A DNA stretch of 64,000 bases from Baylisascaris procyonis. Lineage: Eukaryota > Nematoda > Chromadorea > Rhabditida > Ascarididae. A program made the translations under genes and the position numbers. The stretch covers positions 372,001-436,000 of the forward strand of contig JAZARR010000184.1 in the NCBI GenBank assembly GCA_037389465.1. The letters run 5' to 3'. This document shows positions 1 through 15,000 of the stretch, one piece after another. How positions within the stretch are numbered: position 1 is the first letter of the stretch; the number at the start of each line of letters is the position of its first letter. The notes beneath the pieces are model-generated. The model saw only the letters and a list, made by a program, of their open reading frames with translations. It was not told the DNA's origin and did not search any database.

Positions 1-3000
1 ACATTCCCAAGTTTATCTTGGCCAACATGTCACGGTCAGCATATTTGCCATGACATTCCCAAGTTTATCTTGGCCAACATGTCACGGTCAGCATATTTGC
101 CATGACATTCCCAAGTTTATCTTGGCCAACATGTCACGGTCAGCATATTTGCCATGACATTCCCAAGTTTATCTTGGCCAACATGTCACGGTCAGCATAT
201 TTGCCATGACATTCCCAAGTTTATCTTGGCCAACATGTCACGGTCAGCATATTTGCCATGACATTCCCAAGTTTATCTTGGCCAACATGTCACGGTCAGC
301 ATATTTGCCATGACATTCCCAAGTTTATCTTGGCCAACATGTCACGGTCAGCATATTTGCCATGACATTCCCAAGTTTATCTTGGCCAACATGTCACGGT
401 CAGCATATTTGCCATGACATTCCCAAGTTTATCTTGGCCAACATGTCACGGTCAGCATATTTGCCATGACATTCCCAAGTTTATCTTGGCCAACATGTCA
501 CGGTCAGCATATTTGCCATGACATTCCCAAGTTTATCTTGGCCAACATGTCACGGTCAGCATATTTGCCATGACATTCCCAAGTTTATCTTGGCCAACAT
601 GTCACGGTCAGCATATTTGCCATGACATTCCCAAGTTTATCTTGGCCAACATGTCACGGTCAGCATATTTGCCATGACATTCCCAAGTTTATCTTGGCCA
701 ACATGTCACGGTCAGCATATTTGCCATGACATTCCCAAGTTTATCTTGGCCAACATGTCACGGTCAGCATATTTGCCATGACATTCCCAAGTTTATCTTG
801 GCCAACATGTCACGGTCAGCATATTTGCCATGACATTCCCAAGTTTATCTTGGCCAACATGTCACGGTCAGCATATTTGCCATGACATTCCCAAGTTTAT
901 CTTGGCCAACATGTCACGGTCAGCATATTTGCCATGACATTCCCAAGTTTATCTTGGCCAACATGTCACGGTCAGCATATTTGCCATGACATTCCCAAGT
1001 TTATCTTGGCCAACATGTCACGGTCAGCATATTTGCCATGACATTCCCAAGTTTATCTTGGCCAACATGTCACGGTCAGCATATTTGCCATGACATTCCC
1101 AAGTTTATCTTGGCCAACATGTCACGGTCAGCATATTTGCCATGACATTCCCAAGTTTATCTTGGCCAACATGTCACGGTCAGCATATTTGCCATGACAT
1201 TCCCAAGTTTATCTTGGCCAACATGTCACGGTCAGCATATTTGCCATGACATTCCCAAGTTTATCTTGGCCAACATGTCACGGTCAGCATATTTGCCATG
1301 ACATTCCCAAGTTTATCTTGGCCAACATGTCACGGTCAGCATATTTGCCATGACATTCCCAAGTTTATCTTGGCCAACATGTCACGGTCAGCATATTTGC
1401 CATGACATTCCCAAGTTTATCTTGGCCAACATGTCACGGTCAGCATATTTGCCATGACATTCCCAAGTTTATCTTGGCCAACATGTCACGGTCAGCATAT
1501 TTGCCATGACATTCCCAAGTTTATCTTGGCCAACATGTCACGGTCAGCATATTTGCCATGACATTCCCAAGTTTATCTTGGCCAACATGTCACGGTCAGC
1601 ATATTTGCCATGACATTCCCAAGTTTATCTTGGCCAACATGTCACGGTCAGCATATTTGCCATGACATTCCCAAGTTTATCTTGGCCAACATGTCACGGT
1701 CAGCATATTTGCCATGACATTCCCAAGTTTATCTTGGCCAACATGTCACGGTCAGCATATTTGCCATGACATTCCCAAGTTTATCTTGGCCAACATGTCA
1801 CGGTCAGCATATTTGCCATGACATTCCCAAGTTTATCTTGGCCAACATGTCACGGTCAGCATATTTGCCATGACATTCCCAAGTTTATCTTGGCCAACAT
1901 GTCACGGTCAGCATATTTGCCATGACATTCCCAAGTTTATCTTGGCCAACATGTCACGGTCAGCATATTTGCCATGACATTCCCAAGTTTATCTTGGCCA
2001 ACATGTCACGGTCAGCATATTTGCCATGACATTCCCAAGTTTATCTTGGCCAACATGTCACGGTCAGCATATTTGCCATGACATTCCCAAGTTTATCTTG
2101 GCCAACATGTCACGGTCAGCATATTTGCCATGACATTCCCAAGTTTATCTTGGCCAACATGTCACGGTCAGCATATTTGCCATGACATTCCCAAGTTTAT
2201 CTTGGCCAACATGTCACGGTCAGCATATTTGCCATGACATTCCCAAGTTTATCTTGGCCAACATGTCACGGTCAGCATATTTGCCATGACATTCCCAAGT
2301 TTATCTTGGCCAACATGTCACGGTCAGCATATTTGCCATGACATTCCCAAGTTTATCTTGGCCAACATGTCACGGTCAGCATATTTGCCATGACATTCCC
2401 AAGTTTATCTTGGCCAACATGTCACGGTCAGCATATTTGCCATGACATTCCCAAGTTTATCTTGGCCAACATGTCACGGTCAGCATATTTGCCATGACAT
2501 TCCCAAGTTTATCTTGGCCAACATGTCACGGTCAGCATATTTGCCATGACATTCCCAAGTTTATCTTGGCCAACATGTCACGGTCAGCATATTTGCCATG
2601 ACATTCCCAAGTTTATCTTGGCCAACATGTCACGGTCAGCATATTTGCCATGACATTCCCAAGTTTATCTTGGCCAACATGTCACGGTCAGCATATTTGC
2701 CATGACATTCCCAAGTTTATCTTGGCCAACATGTCACGGTCAGCATATTTGCCATGACATTCCCAAGTTTATCTTGGCCAACATGTCACGGTCAGCATAT
2801 TTGCCATGACATTCCCAAGTTTATCTTGGCCAACATGTCACGGTCAGCATATTTGCCATGACATTCCCAAGTTTATCTTGGCCAACATGTCACGGTCAGC
2901 ATATTTGCCATGACATTCCCAAGTTTATCTTGGCCAACATGTCACGGTCAGCATATTTGCCATGACATTCCCAAGTTTATCTTGGCCAACATGTCACGGT

Positions 3001-6000
3001 CAGCATATTTGCCATGACATTCCCAAGTTTATCTTGGCCAACATGTCACGGTCAGCATATTTGCCATGACATTCCCAAGTTTATCTTGGCCAACATGTCA
3101 CGGTCAGCATATTTGCCATGACATTCCCAAGTTTATCTTGGCCAACATGTCACGGTCAGCATATTTGCCATGACATTCCCAAGTTTATCTTGGCCAACAT
3201 GTCACGGTCAGCATATTTGCCATGACATTCCCAAGTTTATCTTGGCCAACATGTCACGGTCAGCATATTTGCCATGACATTCCCAAGTTTATCTTGGCCA
3301 ACATGTCACGGTCAGCATATTTGCCATGACATTCCCAAGTTTATCTTGGCCAACATGTCACGGTCAGCATATTTGCCATGACATTCCCAAGTTTATCTTG
3401 GCCAACATGTCACGGTCAGCATATTTGCCATGACATTCCCAAGTTTATCTTGGCCAACATGTCACGGTCAGCATATTTGCCATGACATTCCCAAGTTTAT
3501 CTTGGCCAACATGTCACGGTCAGCATATTTGCCATGACATTCCCAAGTTTATCTTGGCCAACATGTCACGGTCAGCATATTTGCCATGACATTCCCAAGT
3601 TTATCTTGGCCAACATGTCACGGTCAGCATATTTGCCATGACATTCCCAAGTTTATCTTGGCCAACATGTCACGGTCAGCATATTTGCCATGACATTCCC
3701 AAGTTTATCTTGGCCAACATGTCACGGTCAGCATATTTGCCATGACATTCCCAAGTTTATCTTGGCCAACATGTCACGGTCAGCATATTTGCCATGACAT
3801 TCCCAAGTTTATCTTGGCCAACATGTCACGGTCAGCATATTTGCCATGACATTCCCAAGTTTATCTTGGCCAACATGTCACGGTCAGCATATTTGCCATG
3901 ACATTCCCAAGTTTATCTTGGCCAACATGTCACGGTCAGCATATTTGCCATGACATTCCCAAGTTTATCTTGGCCAACATGTCACGGTCAGCATATTTGC
4001 CATGACATTCCCAAGTTTATCTTGGCCAACATGTCACGGTCAGCATATTTGCCATGACATTCCCAAGTTTATCTTGGCCAACATGTCACGGTCAGCATAT
4101 TTGCCATGACATTCCCAAGTTTATCTTGGCCAACATGTCACGGTCAGCATATTTGCCATGACATTCCCAAGTTTATCTTGGCCAACATGTCACGGTCAGC
4201 ATATTTGCCATGACATTCCCAAGTTTATCTTGGCCAACATGTCACGGTCAGCATATTTGCCATGACATTCCCAAGTTTATCTTGGCCAACATGTCACGGT
4301 CAGCATATTTGCCATGACATTCCCAAGTTTATCTTGGCCAACATGTCACGGTCAGCATATTTGCCATGACATTCCCAAGTTTATCTTGGCCAACATGTCA
4401 CGGTCAGCATATTTGCCATGACATTCCCAAGTTTATCTTGGCCAACATGTCACGGTCAGCATATTTGCCATGACATTCCCAAGTTTATCTTGGCCAACAT
4501 GTCACGGTCAGCATATTTGCCATGACATTCCCAAGTTTATCTTGGCCAACATGTCACGGTCAGCATATTTGCCATGACATTCCCAAGTTTATCTTGGCCA
4601 ACATGTCACGGTCAGCATATTTGCCATGACATTCCCAAGTTTATCTTGGCCAACATGTCACGGTCAGCATATTTGCCATGACATTCCCAAGTTTATCTTG
4701 GCCAACATGTCACGGTCAGCATATTTGCCATGACATTCCCAAGTTTATCTTGGCCAACATGTCACGGTCAGCATATTTGCCATGACATTCCCAAGTTTAT
4801 CTTGGCCAACATGTCACGGTCAGCATATTTGCCATGACATTCCCAAGTTTATCTTGGCCAACATGTCACGGTCAGCATATTTGCCATGACATTCCCAAGT
4901 TTATCTTGGCCAACATGTCACGGTCAGCATATTTGCCATGACATTCCCAAGTTTATCTTGGCCAACATGTCACGGTCAGCATATTTGCCATGACATTCCC
5001 AAGTTTATCTTGGCCAACATGTCACGGTCAGCATATTTGCCATGACATTCCCAAGTTTATCTTGGCCAACATGTCACGGTCAGCATATTTGCCATGACAT
5101 TCCCAAGTTTATCTTGGCCAACATGTCACGGTCAGCATATTTGCCATGACATTCCCAAGTTTATCTTGGCCAACATGTCACGGTCAGCATATTTGCCATG
5201 ACATTCCCAAGTTTATCTTGGCCAACATGTCACGGTCAGCATATTTGCCATGACATTCCCAAGTTTATCTTGGCCAACATGTCACGGTCAGCATATTTGC
5301 CATGACATTCCCAAGTTTATCTTGGCCAACATGTCACGGTCAGCATATTTGCCATGACATTCCCAAGTTTATCTTGGCCAACATGTCACGGTCAGCATAT
5401 TTGCCATGACATTCCCAAGTTTATCTTGGCCAACATGTCACGGTCAGCATATTTGCCATGACATTCCCAAGTTTATCTTGGCCAACATGTCACGGTCAGC
5501 ATATTTGCCATGACATTCCCAAGTTTATCTTGGCCAACATGTCACGGTCAGCATATTTGCCATGACATTCCCAAGTTTATCTTGGCCAACATGTCACGGT
5601 CAGCATATTTGCCATGACATTCCCAAGTTTATCTTGGCCAACATGTCACGGTCAGCATATTTGCCATGACATTCCCAAGTTTATCTTGGCCAACATGTCA
5701 CGGTCAGCATATTTGCCATGACATTCCCAAGTTTATCTTGGCCAACATGTCACGGTCAGCATATTTGCCATGACATTCCCAAGTTTATCTTGGCCAACAT
5801 GTCACGGTCAGCATATTTGCCATGACATTCCCAAGTTTATCTTGGCCAACATGTCACGGTCAGCATATTTGCCATGACATTCCCAAGTTTATCTTGGCCA
5901 ACATGTCACGGTCAGCATATTTGCCATGACATTCCCAAGTTTATCTTGGCCAACATGTCACGGTCAGCATATTTGCCATGACATTCCCAAGTTTATCTTG

Positions 6001-9000
6001 GCCAACATGTCACGGTCAGCATATTTGCCATGACATTCCCAAGTTTATCTTGGCCAACATGTCACGGTCAGCATATTTGCCATGACATTCCCAAGTTTAT
6101 CTTGGCCAACATGTCACGGTCAGCATATTTGCCATGACATTCCCAAGTTTATCTTGGCCAACATGTCACGGTCAGCATATTTGCCATGACATTCCCAAGT
6201 TTATCTTGGCCAACATGTCACGGTCAGCATATTTGCCATGACATTCCCAAGTTTATCTTGGCCAACATGTCACGGTCAGCATATTTGCCATGACATTCCC
6301 AAGTTTATCTTGGCCAACATGTCACGGTCAGCATATTTGCCATGACATTCCCAAGTTTATCTTGGCCAACATGTCACGGTCAGCATATTTGCCATGACAT
6401 TCCCAAGTTTATCTTGGCCAACATGTCACGGTCAGCATATTTGCCATGACATTCCCAAGTTTATCTTGGCCAACATGTCACGGTCAGCATATTTGCCATG
6501 ACATTCCCAAGTTTATCTTGGCCAACATGTCACGGTCAGCATATTTGCCATGACATTCCCAAGTTTATCTTGGCCAACATGTCACGGTCAGCATATTTGC
6601 CATGACATTCCCAAGTTTATCTTGGCCAACATGTCACGGTCAGCATATTTGCCATGACATTCCCAAGTTTATCTTGGCCAACATGTCACGGTCAGCATAT
6701 TTGCCATGACATTCCCAAGTTTATCTTGGCCAACATGTCACGGTCAGCATATTTGCCATGACATTCCCAAGTTTATCTTGGCCAACATGTCACGGTCAGC
6801 ATATTTGCCATGACATTCCCAAGTTTATCTTGGCCAACATGTCACGGTCAGCATATTTGCCATGACATTCCCAAGTTTATCTTGGCCAACATGTCACGGT
6901 CAGCATATTTGCCATGACATTCCCAAGTTTATCTTGGCCAACATGTCACGGTCAGCATATTTGCCATGACATTCCCAAGTTTATCTTGGCCAACATGTCA
7001 CGGTCAGCATATTTGCCATGACATTCCCAAGTTTATCTTGGCCAACATGTCACGGTCAGCATATTTGCCATGACATTCCCAAGTTTATCTTGGCCAACAT
7101 GTCACGGTCAGCATATTTGCCATGACATTCCCAAGTTTATCTTGGCCAACATGTCACGGTCAGCATATTTGCCATGACATTCCCAAGTTTATCTTGGCCA
7201 ACATGTCACGGTCAGCATATTTGCCATGACATTCCCAAGTTTATCTTGGCCAACATGTCACGGTCAGCATATTTGCCATGACATTCCCAAGTTTATCTTG
7301 GCCAACATGTCACGGTCAGCATATTTGCCATGACATTCCCAAGTTTATCTTGGCCAACATGTCACGGTCAGCATATTTGCCATGACATTCCCAAGTTTAT
7401 CTTGGCCAACATGTCACGGTCAGCATATTTGCCATGACATTCCCAAGTTTATCTTGGCCAACATGTCACGGTCAGCATATTTGCCATGACATTCCCAAGT
7501 TTATCTTGGCCAACATGTCACGGTCAGCATATTTGCCATGACATTCCCAAGTTTATCTTGGCCAACATGTCACGGTCAGCATATTTGCCATGACATTCCC
7601 AAGTTTATCTTGGCCAACATGTCACGGTCAGCATATTTGCCATGACATTCCCAAGTTTATCTTGGCCAACATGTCACGGTCAGCATATTTGCCATGACAT
7701 TCCCAAGTTTATCTTGGCCAACATGTCACGGTCAGCATATTTGCCATGACATTCCCAAGTTTATCTTGGCCAACATGTCACGGTCAGCATATTTGCCATG
7801 ACATTCCCAAGTTTATCTTGGCCAACATGTCACGGTCAGCATATTTGCCATGACATTCCCAAGTTTATCTTGGCCAACATGTCACGGTCAGCATATTTGC
7901 CATGACATTCCCAAGTTTATCTTGGCCAACATGTCACGGTCAGCATATTTGCCATGACATTCCCAAGTTTATCTTGGCCAACATGTCACGGTCAGCATAT
8001 TTGCCATGACATTCCCAAGTTTATCTTGGCCAACATGTCACGGTCAGCATATTTGCCATGACATTCCCAAGTTTATCTTGGCCAACATGTCACGGTCAGC
8101 ATATTTGCCATGACATTCCCAAGTTTATCTTGGCCAACATGTCACGGTCAGCATATTTGCCATGACATTCCCAAGTTTATCTTGGCCAACATGTCACGGT
8201 CAGCATATTTGCCATGACATTCCCAAGTTTATCTTGGCCAACATGTCACGGTCAGCATATTTGCCATGACATTCCCAAGTTTATCTTGGCCAACATGTCA
8301 CGGTCAGCATATTTGCCATGACATTCCCAAGTTTATCTTGGCCAACATGTCACGGTCAGCATATTTGCCATGACATTCCCAAGTTTATCTTGGCCAACAT
8401 GTCACGGTCAGCATATTTGCCATGACATTCCCAAGTTTATCTTGGCCAACATGTCACGGTCAGCATATTTGCCATGACATTCCCAAGTTTATCTTGGCCA
8501 ACATGTCACGGTCAGCATATTTGCCATGACATTCCCAAGTTTATCTTGGCCAACATGTCACGGTCAGCATATTTGCCATGACATTCCCAAGTTTATCTTG
8601 GCCAACATGTCACGGTCAGCATATTTGCCATGACATTCCCAAGTTTATCTTGGCCAACATGTCACGGTCAGCATATTTGCCATGACATTCCCAAGTTTAT
8701 CTTGGCCAACATGTCACGGTCAGCATATTTGCCATGACATTCCCAAGTTTATCTTGGCCAACATGTCACGGTCAGCATATTTGCCATGACATTCCCAAGT
8801 TTATCTTGGCCAACATGTCACGGTCAGCATATTTGCCATGACATTCCCAAGTTTATCTTGGCCAACATGTCACGGTCAGCATATTTGCCATGACATTCCC
8901 AAGTTTATCTTGGCCAACATGTCACGGTCAGCATATTTGCCATGACATTCCCAAGTTTATCTTGGCCAACATGTCACGGTCAGCATATTTGCCATGACAT

Positions 9001-12000
9001 TCCCAAGTTTATCTTGGCCAACATGTCACGGTCAGCATATTTGCCATGACATTCCCAAGTTTATCTTGGCCAACATGTCACGGTCAGCATATTTGCCATG
9101 ACATTCCCAAGTTTATCTTGGCCAACATGTCACGGTCAGCATATTTGCCATGACATTCCCAAGTTTATCTTGGCCAACATGTCACGGTCAGCATATTTGC
9201 CATGACATTCCCAAGTTTATCTTGGCCAACATGTCACGGTCAGCATATTTGCCATGACATTCCCAAGTTTATCTTGGCCAACATGTCACGGTCAGCATAT
9301 TTGCCATGACATTCCCAAGTTTATCTTGGCCAACATGTCACGGTCAGCATATTTGCCATGACATTCCCAAGTTTATCTTGGCCAACATGTCACGGTCAGC
9401 ATATTTGCCATGACATTCCCAAGTTTATCTTGGCCAACATGTCACGGTCAGCATATTTGCCATGACATTCCCAAGTTTATCTTGGCCAACATGTCACGGT
9501 CAGCATATTTGCCATGACATTCCCAAGTTTATCTTGGCCAACATGTCACGGTCAGCATATTTGCCATGACATTCCCAAGTTTATCTTGGCCAACATGTCA
9601 CGGTCAGCATATTTGCCATGACATTCCCAAGTTTATCTTGGCCAACATGTCACGGTCAGCATATTTGCCATGACATTCCCAAGTTTATCTTGGCCAACAT
9701 GTCACGGTCAGCATATTTGCCATGACATTCCCAAGTTTATCTTGGCCAACATGTCACGGTCAGCATATTTGCCATGACATTCCCAAGTTTATCTTGGCCA
9801 ACATGTCACGGTCAGCATATTTGCCATGACATTCCCAAGTTTATCTTGGCCAACATGTCACGGTCAGCATATTTGCCATGACATTCCCAAGTTTATCTTG
9901 GCCAACATGTCACGGTCAGCATATTTGCCATGACATTCCCAAGTTTATCTTGGCCAACATGTCACGGTCAGCATATTTGCCATGACATTCCCAAGTTTAT
10001 CTTGGCCAACATGTCACGGTCAGCATATTTGCCATGACATTCCCAAGTTTATCTTGGCCAACATGTCACGGTCAGCATATTTGCCATGACATTCCCAAGT
10101 TTATCTTGGCCAACATGTCACGGTCAGCATATTTGCCATGACATTCCCAAGTTTATCTTGGCCAACATGTCACGGTCAGCATATTTGCCATGACATTCCC
10201 AAGTTTATCTTGGCCAACATGTCACGGTCAGCATATTTGCCATGACATTCCCAAGTTTATCTTGGCCAACATGTCACGGTCAGCATATTTGCCATGACAT
10301 TCCCAAGTTTATCTTGGCCAACATGTCACGGTCAGCATATTTGCCATGACATTCCCAAGTTTATCTTGGCCAACATGTCACGGTCAGCATATTTGCCATG
10401 ACATTCCCAAGTTTATCTTGGCCAACATGTCACGGTCAGCATATTTGCCATGACATTCCCAAGTTTATCTTGGCCAACATGTCACGGTCAGCATATTTGC
10501 CATGACATTCCCAAGTTTATCTTGGCCAACATGTCACGGTCAGCATATTTGCCATGACATTCCCAAGTTTATCTTGGCCAACATGTCACGGTCAGCATAT
10601 TTGCCATGACATTCCCAAGTTTATCTTGGCCAACATGTCACGGTCAGCATATTTGCCATGACATTCCCAAGTTTATCTTGGCCAACATGTCACGGTCAGC
10701 ATATTTGCCATGACATTCCCAAGTTTATCTTGGCCAACATGTCACGGTCAGCATATTTGCCATGACATTCCCAAGTTTATCTTGGCCAACATGTCACGGT
10801 CAGCATATTTGCCATGACATTCCCAAGTTTATCTTGGCCAACATGTCACGGTCAGCATATTTGCCATGACATTCCCAAGTTTATCTTGGCCAACATGTCA
10901 CGGTCAGCATATTTGCCATGACATTCCCAAGTTTATCTTGGCCAACATGTCACGGTCAGCATATTTGCCATGACATTCCCAAGTTTATCTTGGCCAACAT
11001 GTCACGGTCAGCATATTTGCCATGACATTCCCAAGTTTATCTTGGCCAACATGTCACGGTCAGCATATTTGCCATGACATTCCCAAGTTTATCTTGGCCA
11101 ACATGTCACGGTCAGCATATTTGCCATGACATTCCCAAGTTTATCTTGGCCAACATGTCACGGTCAGCATATTTGCCATGACATTCCCAAGTTTATCTTG
11201 GCCAACATGTCACGGTCAGCATATTTGCCATGACATTCCCAAGTTTATCTTGGCCAACATGTCACGGTCAGCATATTTGCCATGACATTCCCAAGTTTAT
11301 CTTGGCCAACATGTCACGGTCAGCATATTTGCCATGACATTCCCAAGTTTATCTTGGCCAACATGTCACGGTCAGCATATTTGCCATGACATTCCCAAGT
11401 TTATCTTGGCCAACATGTCACGGTCAGCATATTTGCCATGACATTCCCAAGTTTATCTTGGCCAACATGTCACGGTCAGCATATTTGCCATGACATTCCC
11501 AAGTTTATCTTGGCCAACATGTCACGGTCAGCATATTTGCCATGACATTCCCAAGTTTATCTTGGCCAACATGTCACGGTCAGCATATTTGCCATGACAT
11601 TCCCAAGTTTATCTTGGCCAACATGTCACGGTCAGCATATTTGCCATGACATTCCCAAGTTTATCTTGGCCAACATGTCACGGTCAGCATATTTGCCATG
11701 ACATTCCCAAGTTTATCTTGGCCAACATGTCACGGTCAGCATATTTGCCATGACATTCCCAAGTTTATCTTGGCCAACATGTCACGGTCAGCATATTTGC
11801 CATGACATTCCCAAGTTTATCTTGGCCAACATGTCACGGTCAGCATATTTGCCATGACATTCCCAAGTTTATCTTGGCCAACATGTCACGGTCAGCATAT
11901 TTGCCATGACATTCCCAAGTTTATCTTGGCCAACATGTCACGGTCAGCATATTTGCCATGACATTCCCAAGTTTATCTTGGCCAACATGTCACGGTCAGC

Positions 12001-15000
12001 ATATTTGCCATGACATTCCCAAGTTTATCTTGGCCAACATGTCACGGTCAGCATATTTGCCATGACATTCCCAAGTTTATCTTGGCCAACATGTCACGGT
12101 CAGCATATTTGCCATGACATTCCCAAGTTTATCTTGGCCAACATGTCACGGTCAGCATATTTGCCATGACATTCCCAAGTTTATCTTGGCCAACATGTCA
12201 CGGTCAGCATATTTGCCATGACATTCCCAAGTTTATCTTGGCCAACATGTCACGGTCAGCATATTTGCCATGACATTCCCAAGTTTATCTTGGCCAACAT
12301 GTCACGGTCAGCATATTTGCCATGACATTCCCAAGTTTATCTTGGCCAACATGTCACGGTCAGCATATTTGCCATGACATTCCCAAGTTTATCTTGGCCA
12401 ACATGTCACGGTCAGCATATTTGCCATGACATTCCCAAGTTTATCTTGGCCAACATGTCACGGTCAGCATATTTGCCATGACATTCCCAAGTTTATCTTG
12501 GCCAACATGTCACGGTCAGCATATTTGCCATGACATTCCCAAGTTTATCTTGGCCAACATGTCACGGTCAGCATATTTGCCATGACATTCCCAAGTTTAT
12601 CTTGGCCAACATGTCACGGTCAGCATATTTGCCATGACATTCCCAAGTTTATCTTGGCCAACATGTCACGGTCAGCATATTTGCCATGACATTCCCAAGT
12701 TTATCTTGGCCAACATGTCACGGTCAGCATATTTGCCATGACATTCCCAAGTTTATCTTGGCCAACATGTCACGGTCAGCATATTTGCCATGACATTCCC
12801 AAGTTTATCTTGGCCAACATGTCACGGTCAGCATATTTGCCATGACATTCCCAAGTTTATCTTGGCCAACATGTCACGGTCAGCATATTTGCCATGACAT
12901 TCCCAAGTTTATCTTGGCCAACATGTCACGGTCAGCATATTTGCCATGACATTCCCAAGTTTATCTTGGCCAACATGTCACGGTCAGCATATTTGCCATG
13001 ACATTCCCAAGTTTATCTTGGCCAACATGTCACGGTCAGCATATTTGCCATGACATTCCCAAGTTTATCTTGGCCAACATGTCACGGTCAGCATATTTGC
13101 CATGACATTCCCAAGTTTATCTTGGCCAACATGTCACGGTCAGCATATTTGCCATGACATTCCCAAGTTTATCTTGGCCAACATGTCACGGTCAGCATAT
13201 TTGCCATGACATTCCCAAGTTTATCTTGGCCAACATGTCACGGTCAGCATATTTGCCATGACATTCCCAAGTTTATCTTGGCCAACATGTCACGGTCAGC
13301 ATATTTGCCATGACATTCCCAAGTTTATCTTGGCCAACATGTCACGGTCAGCATATTTGCCATGACATTCCCAAGTTTATCTTGGCCAACATGTCACGGT
13401 CAGCATATTTGCCATGACATTCCCAAGTTTATCTTGGCCAACATGTCACGGTCAGCATATTTGCCATGACATTCCCAAGTTTATCTTGGCCAACATGTCA
13501 CGGTCAGCATATTTGCCATGACATTCCCAAGTTTATCTTGGCCAACATGTCACGGTCAGCATATTTGCCATGACATTCCCAAGTTTATCTTGGCCAACAT
13601 GTCACGGTCAGCATATTTGCCATGACATTCCCAAGTTTATCTTGGCCAACATGTCACGGTCAGCATATTTGCCATGACATTCCCAAGTTTATCTTGGCCA
13701 ACATGTCACGGTCAGCATATTTGCCATGACATTCCCAAGTTTATCTTGGCCAACATGTCACGGTCAGCATATTTGCCATGACATTCCCAAGTTTATCTTG
13801 GCCAACATGTCACGGTCAGCATATTTGCCATGACATTCCCAAGTTTATCTTGGCCAACATGTCACGGTCAGCATATTTGCCATGACATTCCCAAGTTTAT
13901 CTTGGCCAACATGTCACGGTCAGCATATTTGCCATGACATTCCCAAGTTTATCTTGGCCAACATGTCACGGTCAGCATATTTGCCATGACATTCCCAAGT
14001 TTATCTTGGCCAACATGTCACGGTCAGCATATTTGCCATGACATTCCCAAGTTTATCTTGGCCAACATGTCACGGTCAGCATATTTGCCATGACATTCCC
14101 AAGTTTATCTTGGCCAACATGTCACGGTCAGCATATTTGCCATGACATTCCCAAGTTTATCTTGGCCAACATGTCACGGTCAGCATATTTGCCATGACAT
14201 TCCCAAGTTTATCTTGGCCAACATGTCACGGTCAGCATATTTGCCATGACATTCCCAAGTTTATCTTGGCCAACATGTCACGGTCAGCATATTTGCCATG
14301 ACATTCCCAAGTTTATCTTGGCCAACATGTCACGGTCAGCATATTTGCCATGACATTCCCAAGTTTATCTTGGCCAACATGTCACGGTCAGCATATTTGC
14401 CATGACATTCCCAAGTTTATCTTGGCCAACATGTCACGGTCAGCATATTTGCCATGACATTCCCAAGTTTATCTTGGCCAACATGTCACGGTCAGCATAT
14501 TTGCCATGACATTCCCAAGTTTATCTTGGCCAACATGTCACGGTCAGCATATTTGCCATGACATTCCCAAGTTTATCTTGGCCAACATGTCACGGTCAGC
14601 ATATTTGCCATGACATTCCCAAGTTTATCTTGGCCAACATGTCACGGTCAGCATATTTGCCATGACATTCCCAAGTTTATCTTGGCCAACATGTCACGGT
14701 CAGCATATTTGCCATGACATTCCCAAGTTTATCTTGGCCAACATGTCACGGTCAGCATATTTGCCATGACATTCCCAAGTTTATCTTGGCCAACATGTCA
14801 CGGTCAGCATATTTGCCATGACATTCCCAAGTTTATCTTGGCCAACATGTCACGGTCAGCATATTTGCCATGACATTCCCAAGTTTATCTTGGCCAACAT
14901 GTCACGGTCAGCATATTTGCCATGACATTCCCAAGTTTATCTTGGCCAACATGTCACGGTCAGCATATTTGCCATGACATTCCCAAGTTTATCTTGGCCA